Assembly (NCBI RefSeq): GCF_046630445.1 | Contig: NC_092337.1 | Location: forward strand, 364,566,001 to 364,630,000 | Source: Rutidosis leptorrhynchoides | Lineage: Eukaryota > Streptophyta > Magnoliopsida > Asterales > Asteraceae | Length of the DNA stretch: 64,000 nt | Reading direction: 5' to 3' | In this document: positions 1 through 12,119 of the stretch, one piece after another | Position numbering within the stretch: the stretch's first letter is position 1 | Layout: each line of letters begins with the position of its first letter | Made by a program: the position numbers and the translations under genes | Notes under the pieces: model-generated | Seen by the model: only the letters and a program-made list of their open reading frames with translations | Told to the model about the DNA's origin: nothing | Databases searched by the model: none

Positions 1-306
1 AAGGACAAGATTTGGAGTCCATGTTTGAATGATATTGTGTAAAAACTGCATTCAAGAAACTGATTTCGATGTAACATATTTGTATTGTAAACCATTATGT
101 AATGGTCGTGTGTAAACAGGATATTTTAGATTATCATTATTTGATAATCTACGTAAAGCTTTTTAAACCTTTATTTATGAAATAAAGGTTATGGTTTGTT
201 TTAAAATGAATGCAGTCTTTGAAAAACGTCTCATATAGAGGTCAAAACCTCGCAACGAAATCAATTAATATGGAACGTTTTTAATCAATAAGAACGGGAC
301 ATTTCA
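1..306 (+). mobile_element. B-type Gypsy LTR, 3' end (left part outside window)
   Basis: Reverse-complement match by eye to the LTR edges at 48514-48830 and 63372-63680. It ends in GGGACATTTCA, the same terminus that abuts the primer site of the B element. The sequence directly after it (307 onward) is the middle of an A-type LTR, so this is a B-type LTR inserted in an A-type LTR. The other end and the target duplication lie outside the window. Confidence 0.75.
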
Positions 307-929
307 TAATTGACTCGAATCCTAAAGATAGATCTATTGGGCCTAACAAACCCCATCCAGGTTATGGATGCTTTAGTACTTCGATTTTATCATGTCCGAT
401 GAGAGTTCCGGAATGATGGGGATATTCCAGACGCATTCTGTTAATGTCGATTACCAGGTGTTCACCATATGAATGAATTTAAATTCGCGAGTTACGCGTG
501 ACCATATATGAAATCTTGTGGTCTATTAAAATGATGGAAATGATTGATTACGATAAACTAATGAACTCACTAGCCTTTTGGTTGACACTTGAAAGCATGT
601 TTATTCTCAGGTTTGAAAGAAATCTTCCGCTGTGCATTTGCTCATTTTAAAGATATTACTTGGAGTCATTCATGACATATTTCAAAAGACGTTGCATTCG
701 AGTCGTTGAAGTTCATTAGAGATTATTATTAAGTAAATGACAGATTAGGTCATTTATAGTTTAGATATTATGAAATGGTATGCATACCTGTTAACTTTCA
801 ATGTAATGAAAGATTATCTTATCAAAACGAATGCAATGTTTGTAAAAATGTATCATATAGAGGTCAATACCTCACGATGTAATCATATGTTATCATATTC
901 GTCCTTATGGATTAGGATGGGTCGCTTCA
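307..929 (+). mobile_element. A-type giant LTR, 3' portion
   Basis: Matches the 3' third of the A-type LTRs at 26180-30167 and 52574-56937 and the reverse complement of 7586-8230. It ends in GGATGGGTCGCTTCA at 929. It carries the conserved palindrome ATAGATCTAT at 328-337. It is inserted in the plus-strand accessory ORF of the Tat element, whose coding sequence resumes at about 930. The upstream part of this LTR lies left of the nested B-type LTR, outside the window. Confidence 0.75.
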
Positions 930-1050
930 CTGTGCTCCGGTAAAAAGTTGAAACTCTGCATCTATGCAAACGAAGTCCTGTTTCTTACCAAAGTTTCATC
1001 CTACTGGCCATTTGCTGGTACCCAGCCGGTCAACATGCTTAGGGAAAAGG

Positions 1051-1128
1051 GTATATTATGTTTTTTCCTAAATCAATTAATTGATGATTTACTTTAGTGC
1101 ATGCTAATTGTTGTGCGCTTTTTTGCAG
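1051..1128 (+). other. Predicted 78-bp intron in Tat antisense ORF
   Basis: Donor AAAGG|GTATAT, acceptor CGCTTTTTTGCAG|C with a clear pyrimidine tract. Removing it joins two open blocks in frame (phase 1). Confidence 0.55.
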
Positions 1129-1332
1129 CAATGAATGCTCGTGACATTCTTTTGTACGACGAATTGGAAGGCTATACCATCAAGAAAGAAGCTATTGACC
1201 AAGATGCTATCATGAAGGATGCTGATGCAACAATGAGCGAGGGAGGGGCATATGAGGCTACATCGAAGCGCTGATCCTCTGTGCGCCTCAACCCTCTAGT
1301 TAAGAAAACTAAAGCTGCAAATTCTTTCGAAG

Positions 1333-1410
1333 GTAAAATATAATTTAAATTATTTTTCTGAAGTTTATATCTTACATTGCTCATGCCTGATTGTGGAATT
1401 TTTATGCCAG
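1333..1410 (+). other. Predicted second 78-bp intron in Tat antisense ORF
   Basis: Donor CGAAG|GTAAAATA, acceptor TTTTTATGCCAG|TT. The segment is much more AT-rich than its flanks. Removing it again joins phase-1 codons. Confidence 0.5.
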
Positions 1411-1631
1411 TTGTTCACATTGATGAGGATGTGGAGCCCACTATTTCTGCCACCGCTCCATCTGTTGCCAATGCGCCCCATGTGCCCTCCGCTACTAATG
1501 TTCAACCAATCTCCCAGTTCCACTTGCCGTGATTGCTCCTTCTTGTTCAACTCCCGCTGCCAGCCGAGCTACCGCCACCCCTTTTGTCCGAGCGCCCATT
1601 TTAAATGACAACTGATATGTGTAAATTAAAG

Positions 1632-2413
1632 TAGACAACTTGGATACTACTTTGAATGTGTCTAAGTGCGCCACGCTTGAGCAGAATTTGTACATGCAGG
1701 GGTGTGCTCCTGCCGCCGTTAGGCAAGAGTTAGAAAAAAATGACACCGGAGCAGAAGCTAAATTTCGTATGCAGCTATCGTTTTTAACATGGGCAAGGGA
1801 TTGTGATAGTTTAAGCACCGAGTGCACTCATCGCGCAGATATCCACATGTCCAGGCAGTTGCAGAAGAGGGTGCATGTTCAGGAAACACAGGTTAAAGTG
1901 GCCAATGACGCGCTGAAAACAGCTGAGGCCACTATTGAGTCTTTGAAAATGGAGAAAGTTGATCTTCTCTCCTTGCAGGTTGACTATGAAGAGGAAAACA
2001 TGGTACTAAGGGAGGAGCTTGCTGTTGCTAACTCCAATGTTGATTTGCTAACCTTTGAGAGGAATGATCTTACCACCCAGGTTACTGAAGTGTCTGTGTG
2101 CCGTGACGTCATTCGACGAACTTATGCAGATCTATGCGCAGCACTTCCAACCATTGCAACTCATGCGTTAAGCGCCTCCATTGTTATAGAGCTTTACTCG
2201 CAAGCTCTTAAGGTGACTAAGGCATTGAAGCGGGCGTGCTTCCGGGATCTGATCTCAAAGAACATTGAGGTACCTGTTGTCATTTCCCAAATCATCACAG
2301 ATCAACTTGAAGAGGATGCTTATGAGAAACTACTTGAGTCCAGCAAAGCGCTGGAAAACATTTCAATCCAAACTCTTGCAGATGCTGCCCTTGATCCTGT
2401 TGTTTCTGTGTAG
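1632..2413 (+). CDS. Tat antisense accessory ORF, C-terminal coiled-coil exon
   Basis: About 260 open codons end in TAG at 2411-2413. No ATG opens the block; it begins after a weak acceptor (TTAAAG|TA, 1631/1632), so it is probably a terminal exon. Residues of roughly 65-155 are rich in Lys, Glu and Leu with heptad-like spacing (for example around MEKVDLLSLQVDYEEEN), predicting a coiled coil; the C-terminal third looks globular and helical. The ORF converges on the integrase (stop at 3527) across a 1.1-kb spacer. Known Tat elements often carry such extra ORFs, sometimes antisense, of unknown function. It has no stop over 780 bp, in contrast with the decayed pol. Confidence 0.6.
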
Positions 2414-3526
2414 GATCTTTTATCGATGAAGTTTTAGGTTGGTGAGCCAATGTTCGCCGTGGGGATTTGCGAGGCATGCTTTGTATGGTGCCTTGTAACG
2501 TTTTTTGCTAGGAGCGTGGGGGTTTTGGGTGAACCATAAGCTTACATTGCATTTGGCCCCATGAGCTCAATGCCCTTGGGGGTGCACATGTTACTAGCGT
2601 GCTTCATGAGGCGCTTTTAACATTATTGGTGTGCCCCTAAACTTAGTTTAGTTTGTTTTTTTCTTGTTTCCACGGGGCAATCCGCCTGATCGTTGTGTGC
2701 AAGGGTTCGAAGGATTGCTACCGTTAGTGTAAAGCACCATTCCAAACAAGCCACATAGTTTAGATTTTAATTTTTCTGCAATTGTAATGGCCTGCGTGCC
2801 AACTTAACTCTTGTGTTATAAGCACTTTCTTTTGTAATGTAACTATGCAACTAATGAAATGCATTGTTTCTTTCATAATGGTAATAAGTAAAGTAACATA
2901 ATATCTTTCTTATTGTATTGTTCGCGTCATTAGGCATATTAAGTTCTTAAAACTTAAAGTTTTATTTTCATACAAGCCAATGTATACTCGTTTATACTCC
3001 AAATTTAATAACACTAACCGACACCAAGCTATTGTGCACATAGCCAACGCTTTTCATTGCATTATTATATAAATTATTCAGAGTCTTCCAAGTGAACCAA
3101 CACTTAGGTTAATGGGCAAGCAACCCCAATGCTTGTCGTTTATAGTTATGACTTGCAGTCTTCTAGTCTGCGAGATTGTGTTGGTCTAGGCAAACCAATG
3201 CCTATTACCCACCCTAAAATGTAGCCTTGTAACCAAACAGGCTTCTGCCACGTGGGAGCTAGAGATCATCCCTTAAGGAGGCAGGATGCACGTAATAGCT
3301 ATCATATTGTGCGTTGAAATGTAACCAAACACTTTTATTCAAAAAATTAAATTTATTTTTTATAAAATAAATCAAATTCTTAAGTCATATCCAAATGACA
3401 ATTTATTGCAACCATGAAAGAAATACGAAATTGTCTTAAAAGTAAACAAAGCAATATTTATATGAACTAAAAAATGCAAATGTTTAAAAGTCGGGGTGAT
3501 CAATCCCTAGTGTTGCAGCCTGACAA
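2414..3526. other. Convergent spacer between accessory ORF and Tat integrase
   Basis: Non-coding on both strands. It should hold the 3' ends of both convergent transcripts. AT-rich stretches with AATGAAATG and ATAAATTATT-like signals occur near 2850-2880 and 3065-3080. I see no repeat or RNA gene. Confidence 0.5.
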
Positions 3527-5094
3527 TCATATGTAACATCTTTTCAAATTGGTTGCATGCCAAGTGCGAGGTATTCGCTCTCCATTCAATCCTGCCAGGA
3601 TATAGGACTGCGTTGCACTTATTTCAATAACTTCATAAGGACCTTCCCAGTTTGGTCCCAGCTTTCCAGTATTCTCTGCCCGATTTGCCTCATTATTGCA
3701 CCATACATAATCTCTAATTCTGAACGACAAAGGCTTGACAAACTTATCGTAGTATTTAGAGATCTTCTTCTTGTTGATTGCTTCTCGTATGGCAGCTATT
3801 TCTCTGCACTCTTCTAGCATATCTAGGTTAGCGCGCAAGCCTTCATCATTACTTGACTCATCGAAGTCGCGTATGCGCTTCGTTGGAACCATTAATTCTG
3901 TCGGGATTACTGCTTGCGTTCCGTAAACCAGGCTGAACAGTGTTTCTCCTGTGCTATTTTTATGAGTGGTATGATCACCCATAAAACACTTGGAAGCTCA
4001 TCGACCCACTCATTACCATACAAACCCAGGCGTGCCTTTATCCCCTTTACAATATCTCAGTTTGTTACTTCACAACGGCCATTGGCCTGTGGGTGAGCGA
4101 CTGAAGTAAAAGACTGCTTGATATTCAGCTCTTGACACCAGCTCTTAAAAGGCTCGCCTTCAAACTGGGTACCATTGTCGCTGACAATTTCATTGGGGAT
4201 ACCAAAATTACACATAATATCTTCCCAAAAGAAGTTACGGATGCACCTGCTAGTAATTGTTGCCAATGTCTTTGCCTCCACCCACTTAGTGAAATAATTA
4301 ATTGCCACCACCAAGAATTTTATTCCTCCTGAGCAAGTAATGATAGTGTGAATACTATTAAAGCATGTATATTGCAAAGTATTGCATAAGTGTTTTATTT
4401 CAAGCGTACCTGAGCACGCAGTAATAGGACCGACAATGTGGATGTCCCATTTGCTGAACGGCCATGCTACCGTTATTGCTATCATAGGGTGCCATGGTTC
4501 TCGACTTATTGGCGCGTGATGTTGACATGATTGGAAGGTCCTTACAATTTCTACCGCGTCGCTGTGAATGGAGGGCCAATAATACCCTATATTCATCACC
4601 TTTGCAGCAATCGTTCTGTACCAAGAGTGTAAAGCACAAAAGCCTTCGTGAACTTCTCGAAGCACCAATTTAGCTTTATTAGGCCCAATGTACAGCAGGC
4701 TTGGGCCTAAGTAAGATTTCCTGTATAAAACATCTTTAATTAACACGTACATGGGGGCTTTCATGTGAATCTTCCGAGCTTCTTTTTCATCTGCTGGGAG
4801 TTCACCCTCAGTTAAGAATTTCACTAGTGGTGTCATCCAATTTGGGCTTTCCTCCATGATGGGCACAACAATCGACTTCTCTTCAATAGATTTTTCTGTT
4901 AACACTTCAACCCATAAAGCTAAAGCAGCCAATTTTCTCAGCGCGTCTGCCTTCTTGTTTTTTCCACTGGGTACTGCGTCAATCTAAAAACATCAAACTC
5001 ATTTGCTAATTCATGGACCAGTTCCATGTTCCATGTACTGTTGCATGTAGGCTTCATGCTCTCCAAATGATCCATTAACCTGGTTAGCGACCAA
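3527..5094 (-). pseudogene. Tat integrase (broken) and end of archaeal-type RNase H
   Basis: On the minus strand: RNase H tail (KADALRKLA at about 4930-4960), an H..H...C-containing zinc region (HSWYRT, CQHHAP), then the integrase core with DIHIVGP for the first Asp, VSDNGTQFEG for the second and the Glu region at HPQANGRCEV. The C-terminal part is GKLGPNWEGPYEVIE and PRTWHATNLKRCYI with the stop at 3527. The frame is broken near 4057-3982 and between 4932 and 5094. An 81-bp intron-like segment (4329-4409) interrupts the core between HIVGP and KFLVVAINYFTKWVEA. Family: Gypsy integrase, which joins cDNA to host DNA. Not functional as it stands. Confidence 0.85.
4329..4409 (-). other. Predicted 81-bp intron within Tat integrase
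   Basis: Minus strand donor GCTCAG|GTACGC, acceptor TTACTTGCTCAG|GA. The 27 in-frame codons it encodes are absent from the integrase family at this place, while removal gives the expected spacing from the first Asp block to the KFLVV block. The exon-like motif GCTCAG stands at both borders, which would also fit a small tandem-type insertion; the intron reading is preferred because two more such segments occur in the same gene. Confidence 0.55.
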
Positions 5095-5493
5095 CTACGA
5101 GTCAACATACGCGTCGAAGTGCTTTTTTCTGAGTTGTTGCGCTATGCGCATCCCAAACAGTAACGCTTCATATTCAGACTCATTATTGGTGGCAGCAAAC
5201 GTGAACCGGAGTGCATAATTATGCTCCTCTCCGTCGCGACTTGTGAGGACCACTCTAGCGCCAGCGCCTTCGGGCCCACAAGCTCCATCTATATATAGCT
5301 CCCAGACCTTATTCTCGTCATAGCCAATTGTAGTGGTTTCTGCGACTGCTTCTACTTCTCCCGTTGATTCAGCCAAATAATCTGTAAGTATCTGGCATTT
5401 TATCGCCGTGCACGGGTAGTAATTGATTTCGTGCTCTCCCAATTCAATAGCCCATTTGTCCAATCTACCCGAAACCTCAGACTTGTACAACAC
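5095..5493 (-). pseudogene. Tat RNase H end and archaeal-type RNase H (distal piece)
   Basis: Begins right at the Copia insertion. It contains the end of the retroviral-type RNase H (VSGRLDKWAIELGEHEI), a linker, then a second RNase H with YIDGA, ATNNESEYEAL and a final YVDS, giving the Asp-Glu-Asp set expected in the archaeal-type RNase H that marks the Tat lineage. The Asp residues are kept. A TAG follows the last motif (5094). The other half of the domain is at 40861-41373, 35 kb away, because of the Copia insertion. Confidence 0.85.
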
Positions 5494-5496
5494 CTG

Positions 5497-6453
5497 TGTT
5501 GAGTCCCCAAAGTAATTAAGGATTTAATTATGACAAAACAAAATTTATTTGCACTAAAATATTATGTGCAGCCAGCACAAGTTTGTTTATGTATAGACAG
5601 CAAATATTGCTATGTCAAAGTGTTTAGTATGCTGCCTAGTCTACCAGCACAAGGTAGAGAATACTCTTCGATTTAGCACAGTATGTGTACCCAGCAATTC
5701 AAGAATATCAAGTAACTCAGCATAAGAAGAACCACTATACCTGGTAAGCAGCATATAACACTAGACAACTATGCTCTATTACAAGAATAGTGGTTTCTCG
5801 AGTGGTCTACATCAATCGTACTATTCAACAGAAGTCAAAGACAAAGTTGAACAGAAAAGGACACGCGTTGGCGGCTGACAAGTGACCTTACAAGACCACG
5901 TGCTAATGCAGAAGTTTAACGCAGGTGCAGACATGGGTTATCCTTTGTCAACGACTAGGGAACATAACATTCTATTTGTTTAAACAAATAATGGTGCCAA
6001 ACCGAATTGAGGTGTTCCTACAAATAGCTACCAAAGAGGAAAGAAGGGAGCACGCTCTCTGACACAATTGTCCCCACAAGTACAGACATCCTATGTACCA
6101 GTGGACAACGGAACAATTACAAGGATAATAGGACTACTATAAATTGATGTATCCACTATTGTAATAACTAGTGGTGTGGGTTTTATTATTTAGAGTCCAA
6201 AACGTGTAATAGCTTTAAGTTTATCCTCATAGCTATAATCTAAGTAAATCTGTATCAACCAACTATCATTCCACCAAGGATAGTTGTAATTCTTTGTGAT
6301 TCAATCAATAAAGAATAAACCGTTGAAAATTACCTGTGACTCTAATTAATTTACTTGCATGAATACTAAATCATGTTTAACTGTTAAGTTAATTAAAAAG
6401 AATTATATTCACCCCCCTCTACAATACTCCTGTTGTTTATTAAGGGACCAAAA
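5497..6453 (+). repeat. Copia 5' LTR
   Basis: 957 bp, starts TGTTGAGTCCCC and ends GGGACCAAAA (the 3' LTR has GGGACCAACA). A TATA-like TATAAAT lies at 6138-6144 and overlapping AATAAA signals at 6307-6319, in the order expected for promoter then RNA 3' end. Confidence 0.9.
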
Positions 6454-6455
6454 AC

Positions 6456-6467
6456 TGGTATCAGAGC
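6456..6467 (+). promoter_or_regulatory. Copia primer binding site (initiator Met tRNA)
   Basis: TGGTATCAGAGC, two bases after the 5' LTR; complementary to the 3' end of plant initiator methionine tRNA, the usual primer for Copia elements. Confidence 0.9.
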
Positions 6468-6508
6468 TTCCGTCTTGATAACTTAATATCTTGGATCTGA
6501 ATTATCAC

Positions 6509-7580
6509 ATGTCTGCATATTCAAATACAGCTTACCTTAAAAATGGCTCATCCAATAGACCACCCAAATTTGATGAAGAGGAGTATGAAACTTGGAAGGC
6601 AAGGTTCATGCTTCATCTTGAGTCTATTGACCCACTCATGCATGGCATTACCACAGATGGTCCATATGTCCCAACTGAGACTATTGCAAGTGTTCTAGCT
6701 ACTGCTGACGCTCCTGCTGTTCCTGGCAGAGAGGTTGTTCTCCCCCCATCTAAATGGGATGCTGAGGACAAACGTCGTGTTGGACATGACCCTAAGATCA
6801 GAACCATGTTAGCTATAACATTGCCTAACCCACTGTTTAAACTGATTAAGGGAAAGCTGAATGCTAAGCTTATGATAGACTATCTAGATGTCACCTATGA
6901 GGGTATGGGTGAGGTAAGCCAGAACAAGATTATTGCTTTGAAAAGAGAGTATGAAATGTTCTTTGCCTACAAGAGTGAAACCCTTAAGCAAACCTTCATT
7001 AGGTTTAACTCCTTAATTGCTGACCTGATTACTTTAAAAATCACATACACTGATTTTGAACAAGTAAACAAATTCATTGACTCACTGCCTGCTAAATGGA
7101 AACCTGTTACTGACCCATTAAGAACCACCCAGACTTTAAAGATTTTTAACATGTCTTCTCTCTATGGTACACTTTGGAATCATGAGAAGGCAGAAGCAAA
7201 GTTAGAACTTAACCTGAAAGAAAATTTTAAGTCTGCCCCCACCACTTCAAAATCTTCTAAGTCAGAAGATACTGCTCTTATTGCTGCTGCTAAAAAGAAA
7301 GCTCAAAAAGCTTTACAGGTTCAAAAGTTGATGGCAGAAGAAGAGTCAGCTGAAGATGAGGTGGATAGTGGTACTGGGTCTGAAGAAAGCAGTGATGATG
7401 AAGATGATATGGAAGGGTTTGCTGAAGGTATGGATTTACTGGCTAGGCAGTTCAAAAGGTTCAATCGTAATAGAACCAGCAAGTCATACAAAGGGAGTAA
7501 GAAACCAAGTGCTAGGTATAGCAGCAAATCAGTCAAGGGTCTTAAATCTGAGTGTTACAATTATGGGAAGGCTGGACATT
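6509..7580 (+). pseudogene. Copia gag, N-terminal part cut inside the zinc knuckle
   Basis: The first ATG of the frame is at 6509. About 360 codons are open. The region around residues 15-210 is the capsid-like UBN2-type gag domain (FDEEEYETWKARFMLHLES, then SLPAKWKPVTDPLR). An acidic Ser/Glu/Asp-rich linker (about 280-310) and a basic stretch follow. The frame runs into a CCHC knuckle (CYNYGKAGHF; the second Cys is Tyr here) and is cut by the LARD insertion at 7581-7585. The knuckle's last Cys is encoded at about 20730, on the other side. Gag forms the virus-like particle and binds the element RNA. Confidence 0.85.
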
Positions 7581-9034
7581 TTTCTTGTAGCGACCCGTCC
7601 TAATCCATACGGACGAATACGATAACATATGATTACATTGCGAGGTATTGACCTCTATATGATATATTTTTACAAACGTTGCATTCGTTTTTATAAGACA
7701 ATCTTTCATTTCATTGAAAGTTGACAGGTATGCATACCATTTCATAATATCCAAATTATAAATGACCTAATCTGTCATTTACTTAATAATAATCTCTAAT
7801 GAACTTCAACGACTCGAATGCAACGTCTTTTGAAATATGTCATGAATGACTCCAAGTAATATCCTTAAAATGAGCTAATGCACAGCGGAAGATTTCTTTC
7901 AAACCTGAGAATAAACATGCTTTAAAGTGTCAACCAAAAGGTTGGTGAGTTCATTAGTTTATCATAATCGATCATTTCCATAATTTTAATAGACCACATG
8001 ATTTTCATATTTTTTCCAGTTCTCATATACAGCATGCATGCTTTAAGGTTCAATTATATGGTGAACACCTGGTAACTGACATTAACAGAACGCGTCTAGA
8101 ATATCCCCTATCATTCCGGGAAACCATCGGACATGATATAAAACAAAATTGAAGTACTAAAGCATCCACTCCAACGGATGGGGTTCGTCGGGCCCATAGA
8201 TCTATCTTTAGGATTCGCGTCAATTAGGCGTGCACTAATTCTCAAAATTAGTGATGTTCCCTAATTCTTAGGCTACCAAGTTAAAAGGGGCATATTCGGC
8301 TTCGATCATTCACCCATATAATGTAGTTTAATTACTTGTGTCTATTTGGTAAAATATTCATAAAAGTTGCGCATGTATTCTCAGCCCAAAAATGTAAAGG
8401 GTAAAAAGGCAAATGAAACTCACCATACTGTATTTCGTAGTAAAAATACATATAACATCATTGAACAAGTGTAAGGTTGGCCTCGGATTCACGAACCTAT
8501 ATCATTTATATATATATTAACACATATAATTAACATGTAATAATAATCAAACCTGTTTGTATATATTAATTATATATTACTTATTTAAAATAGAAATGTA
8601 ATATTTATATAGTTATTATATAAGTATTTGATATATTTTTATATAAATAACTTTTCGGTTTATTAAAATAATGACTTTACTAATACTAAAATAGTGTTAA
8701 TAATAATAATAATAATAATAATAATTAGTTTTGAGAATGAAAATACAAATTTTGATAATAATACTAATCATTTTATTTGTAGTAATAATAATAATGATAA
8801 TAATATATTAACAATAATGATACTTCAAATAATGATACTTTTAAATTGGTAATTTTAATTATAATGATAACTTTAATAAAAATGATAATTCTTAATATTA
8901 ATGGTACATTTAATAAACATGATAATGATAGTAATAATAACAATAATTATAATATCTATAATAATAATACTTTTACTAACAATAATAATAAGGATGATAA
9001 TAATAATAGTAATGATAATAATAGTACTATTAAC

Positions 9035-9074
<40 letters not shown>

Positions 9075-9176
9075 TGATAATTTAATAAAAATATTTTTTT
9101 AACAATAGTAGTTTTTAATAAAAATGTTAAGTTTAGTAATAATGATAATGATAATAATAATAATAAAACTTAATAC

Positions 9177-9297
<121 letters not shown>

Positions 9298-9330
9298 TTA
9301 TAGAATACAACCTTTGAAGAAACAAGCATT

Positions 9331-9420
9331 TAAAAAGAAACGCCACTGCCCGAACTCGAACACAAGAACTCTCGCTTAACCACCCACATGCTAAACCAAT
9401 GAACTGCCATTATACTTTCT
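9331..9420 (-). other. tRNA-promoter-like module in A-type LTR
   Basis: On the minus strand TTAGCATGTGGG resembles an A box, and about 33 bp on TGTTCGAGTTCGG resembles a B box; a T-rich stretch (TTTCTTTTTA) and then the AAT array follow. The same order is found at 17927-18015, 28643-28710, 37600-37680 and 54538-54625. It is too short and mismatched to fold as a tRNA. Confidence 0.4.
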
Positions 9421-12119
9421 GAATTAAAGCCCACGTTTAATTATTTTATCATGCGGATACTTGAAGCCCAATTCAAAAAGCCTATTATATCCACCAAGCT
9501 CAATAGTATCCTAGGTATCTTTAATCCCACGGCCCAAATTGTATTAAGTTCAAAAGAAGCCCAATCATCAAACTATTTAATTGATCGATCCTAGAAGCCC
9601 AACACTGTATAAACTAGTCGATTAAATGGGTGTATGAAGGTTTCGATTAAACACACTTCATACGGATTCATCATCATCGTCTTCATCGCGATTATCATCA
9701 CCATCATCATTTGACATCATCGTTCATCCTTATTAGTCATCATCATTCATCAAATCATAACAGGCACAACTCAGAATCCATAATCAAGATATGGCGATCG
9801 ATATTCAATTTAAGGATCTAAGTAAGTAATTCGATTCACTTTTAGTTTATTCGAATACTAGGAATCTTAATTGTCTGATTGAATTGTTTATGCTGAATTT
9901 TATGTAGATAGTTACGATTTTGTTGATTTGGTTGAAGTATAAATTCGATTGTATTTTAGGGATTAGTTTGATTTTGTGATTTTCAAATGGTAACAGGAAA
10001 ATAGCAAGTCTTCGATTTTGGCAGATTAGAAACAATAGCAGCAATTTTAATGGTTTGGTTTTGGTGTTTGTTCGACTAGCCTGCAACAGAAACAATTGAA
10101 TTGGGTTTCAATTTGTTGATGATTGATGATGAGATTGTGGTGGTTCAAATGGTTTTCACTAATGGCCGAACAGAAAAATAACAAATAAGAGTACCGGTTG
10201 CACAGGTGCCTAGTGGTTATCTTCGATGATGAATTGCAGCAGTCTTTTAGGTTCGATGGTCTCTTCGATGGTGGTGATGACTGATCAAAACAGGAGCAGG
10301 ACTGAGACGACTACAACGAACAACAATACACAATTAAAGTTGTTTTCGGTTTTTCGGTTTGATCGAAACAGAAATCAGATGATGTTTGGTAGGGTGGTTT
10401 TGATGAGTTGTTGTGGTGGTCATTGTTATGGTTGTCAAACGGGAAAAAGGAGGTCGATTGTTAGATGATCTTGGGTTGATAAAGATGATGGTTTACAGTG
10501 GTGGTTCTTGGGTTTGTTTGGCCGTTGGAAACAGAAACACAGAATGGCAGCGAGTAGTTGTTTACCATGGTTTTGAATTGTGAAGTTGAGGCAGAACACA
10601 AGCATGGTAGTTGTAGTTGCAGCAGGAGTACATAGAAGTGTTGCAACTACAACCATTGAAGAAAAACAGAAAAAAATCAAGTGGGTCTCGTTTAAGTAGA
10701 AGAGAAAGGGAGAGGATTGAGAGAGTGGCGATTGAGTTTTAGTGATGATGGTTTCGTTAGCTACAATAGAAATAATAATGGTTTTGGTTTCAGTTTACAA
10801 TAGATCAACAAGGTGGGAAGGCTTAGCTCGTTGGGTCATGGTTTGAGAAAAGTGAGTTTTGGTTTGTTGTATATTGAATGGAAACAGAAATCAGTTTGTA
10901 GATGGTGATGTGGGTGGTTGTGGTTCATATCTACAAGTATGTATATTGTGTATATAACATTGATTCACGGAAGGAATCAATCATCAAACAAACATAGTGA
11001 CACCAATCATGAACAGTATATATCTTTAATTAATTATAAAATTAAGACAAGAGAAAAAGAAACGTGTGAATTGTTAGCCGTCGTCTACTATTTCATTTAT
11101 GGACTGAAATTCGTACCCCGTTGTTACTCAGTGGCGGATAGAAAGTTTTCAAATAAATTCCAAATTTTTATGATTATTATATTTATTTATTATTGGTCAT
11201 TATGGTATAAAATTCGATCATTAACTATTAAATAAAAATTACATTAATTATTCACTCCCAACCCTAAGTAAAATATGAAAAGTTTTAGAATTCAACAAAT
11301 AATTCCTAAATACATTTTTATTAAACCTAAAATTTATATTACTCATTTTCGGATCACCGTTATTTTAAAATAATATAAGTTCGAATTAAACTTCTCTAAA
11401 TAATATATCTTAATATCAATCGAATCAAATAAACAAGTGTTACTATCGTTTACTTAACTAATTTGAAATCGTATATATTTAATATACAAAAAACATGTTT
11501 TAAATACACGTTGCAATTATTTATATATCTAACAGCCAATATTCCAACTTACGTTATTTAAATAAAGATATTTTAATAAACGAGTTCTATTATATTGAAA
11601 AACATTTTCGCACGTTTGAAAATAGATTAATCAAGTATTATGAAATTCAATTCTCCACTAACTTTTGTCTAACTTTCGATAAGTGACATTTTGTTCTTAT
11701 TTGTAAATCACTTTACCAATTATTCCGAATACCGTTAAAAAGAAACGATTTCTTAAATCAACGTGGGCCTCATAACAGAGACTCGTAATCATAATTCAAT
11801 GTATCTGATAATTCACTCATATGATATTATCTTTTAATTCCTTCAATAACTATATTGAACAAATATTGAAACAAACACGTTTATGTAAAGTATTATACAT
11901 CTAATACCTTAACGTTTTCAATTAATAAGTATATATTATATATACATATCTATATACACATAAATGTTCGTGAATCGTCAGGCATGGTCAAAAGGTAATT
12001 GATTACATGAATATAGATTTCAAAACTTTCGAGACTCAACATTACAGATTTTGTTTATCGTGTCAGAAACATATAAAGATTAAAGCTTAAATTTGATCGG
12101 AAATTTTCGGGTCATCATA

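Larger units (their letters stand above)
930..1610 (+). pseudogene. Upstream exons of Tat antisense accessory ORF
   Basis: Three open blocks lie on the plus strand: 930-1050, 1129-1332 and 1411 to about 1530, the last ending in a stop. They are separated by two 78-bp segments with GT...AG ends (1051-1128 and 1333-1410). Joining the blocks keeps one reading frame, and both junctions are phase 1. Exon 2 has one in-frame TGA (1273-1275), and the third block needs a frameshift to continue. The 5' end is cut by the A-type LTR that ends at 929. The protein resembles the C-terminal half of the 'putative gypsy-type transposon' proteins common in Asteraceae Tat elements; that is recall, not a search. 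Confidence 0.5.

Noticed and set aside
10226..11235. Possible genes in the A-type LTR (10226-10468, 10918-11235 and the copies at 18826-19068, 19518-19823)
   Set aside because: Repeated only because both LTRs carry them; no recognisable domain, and other A-type LTRs do not keep the frames.
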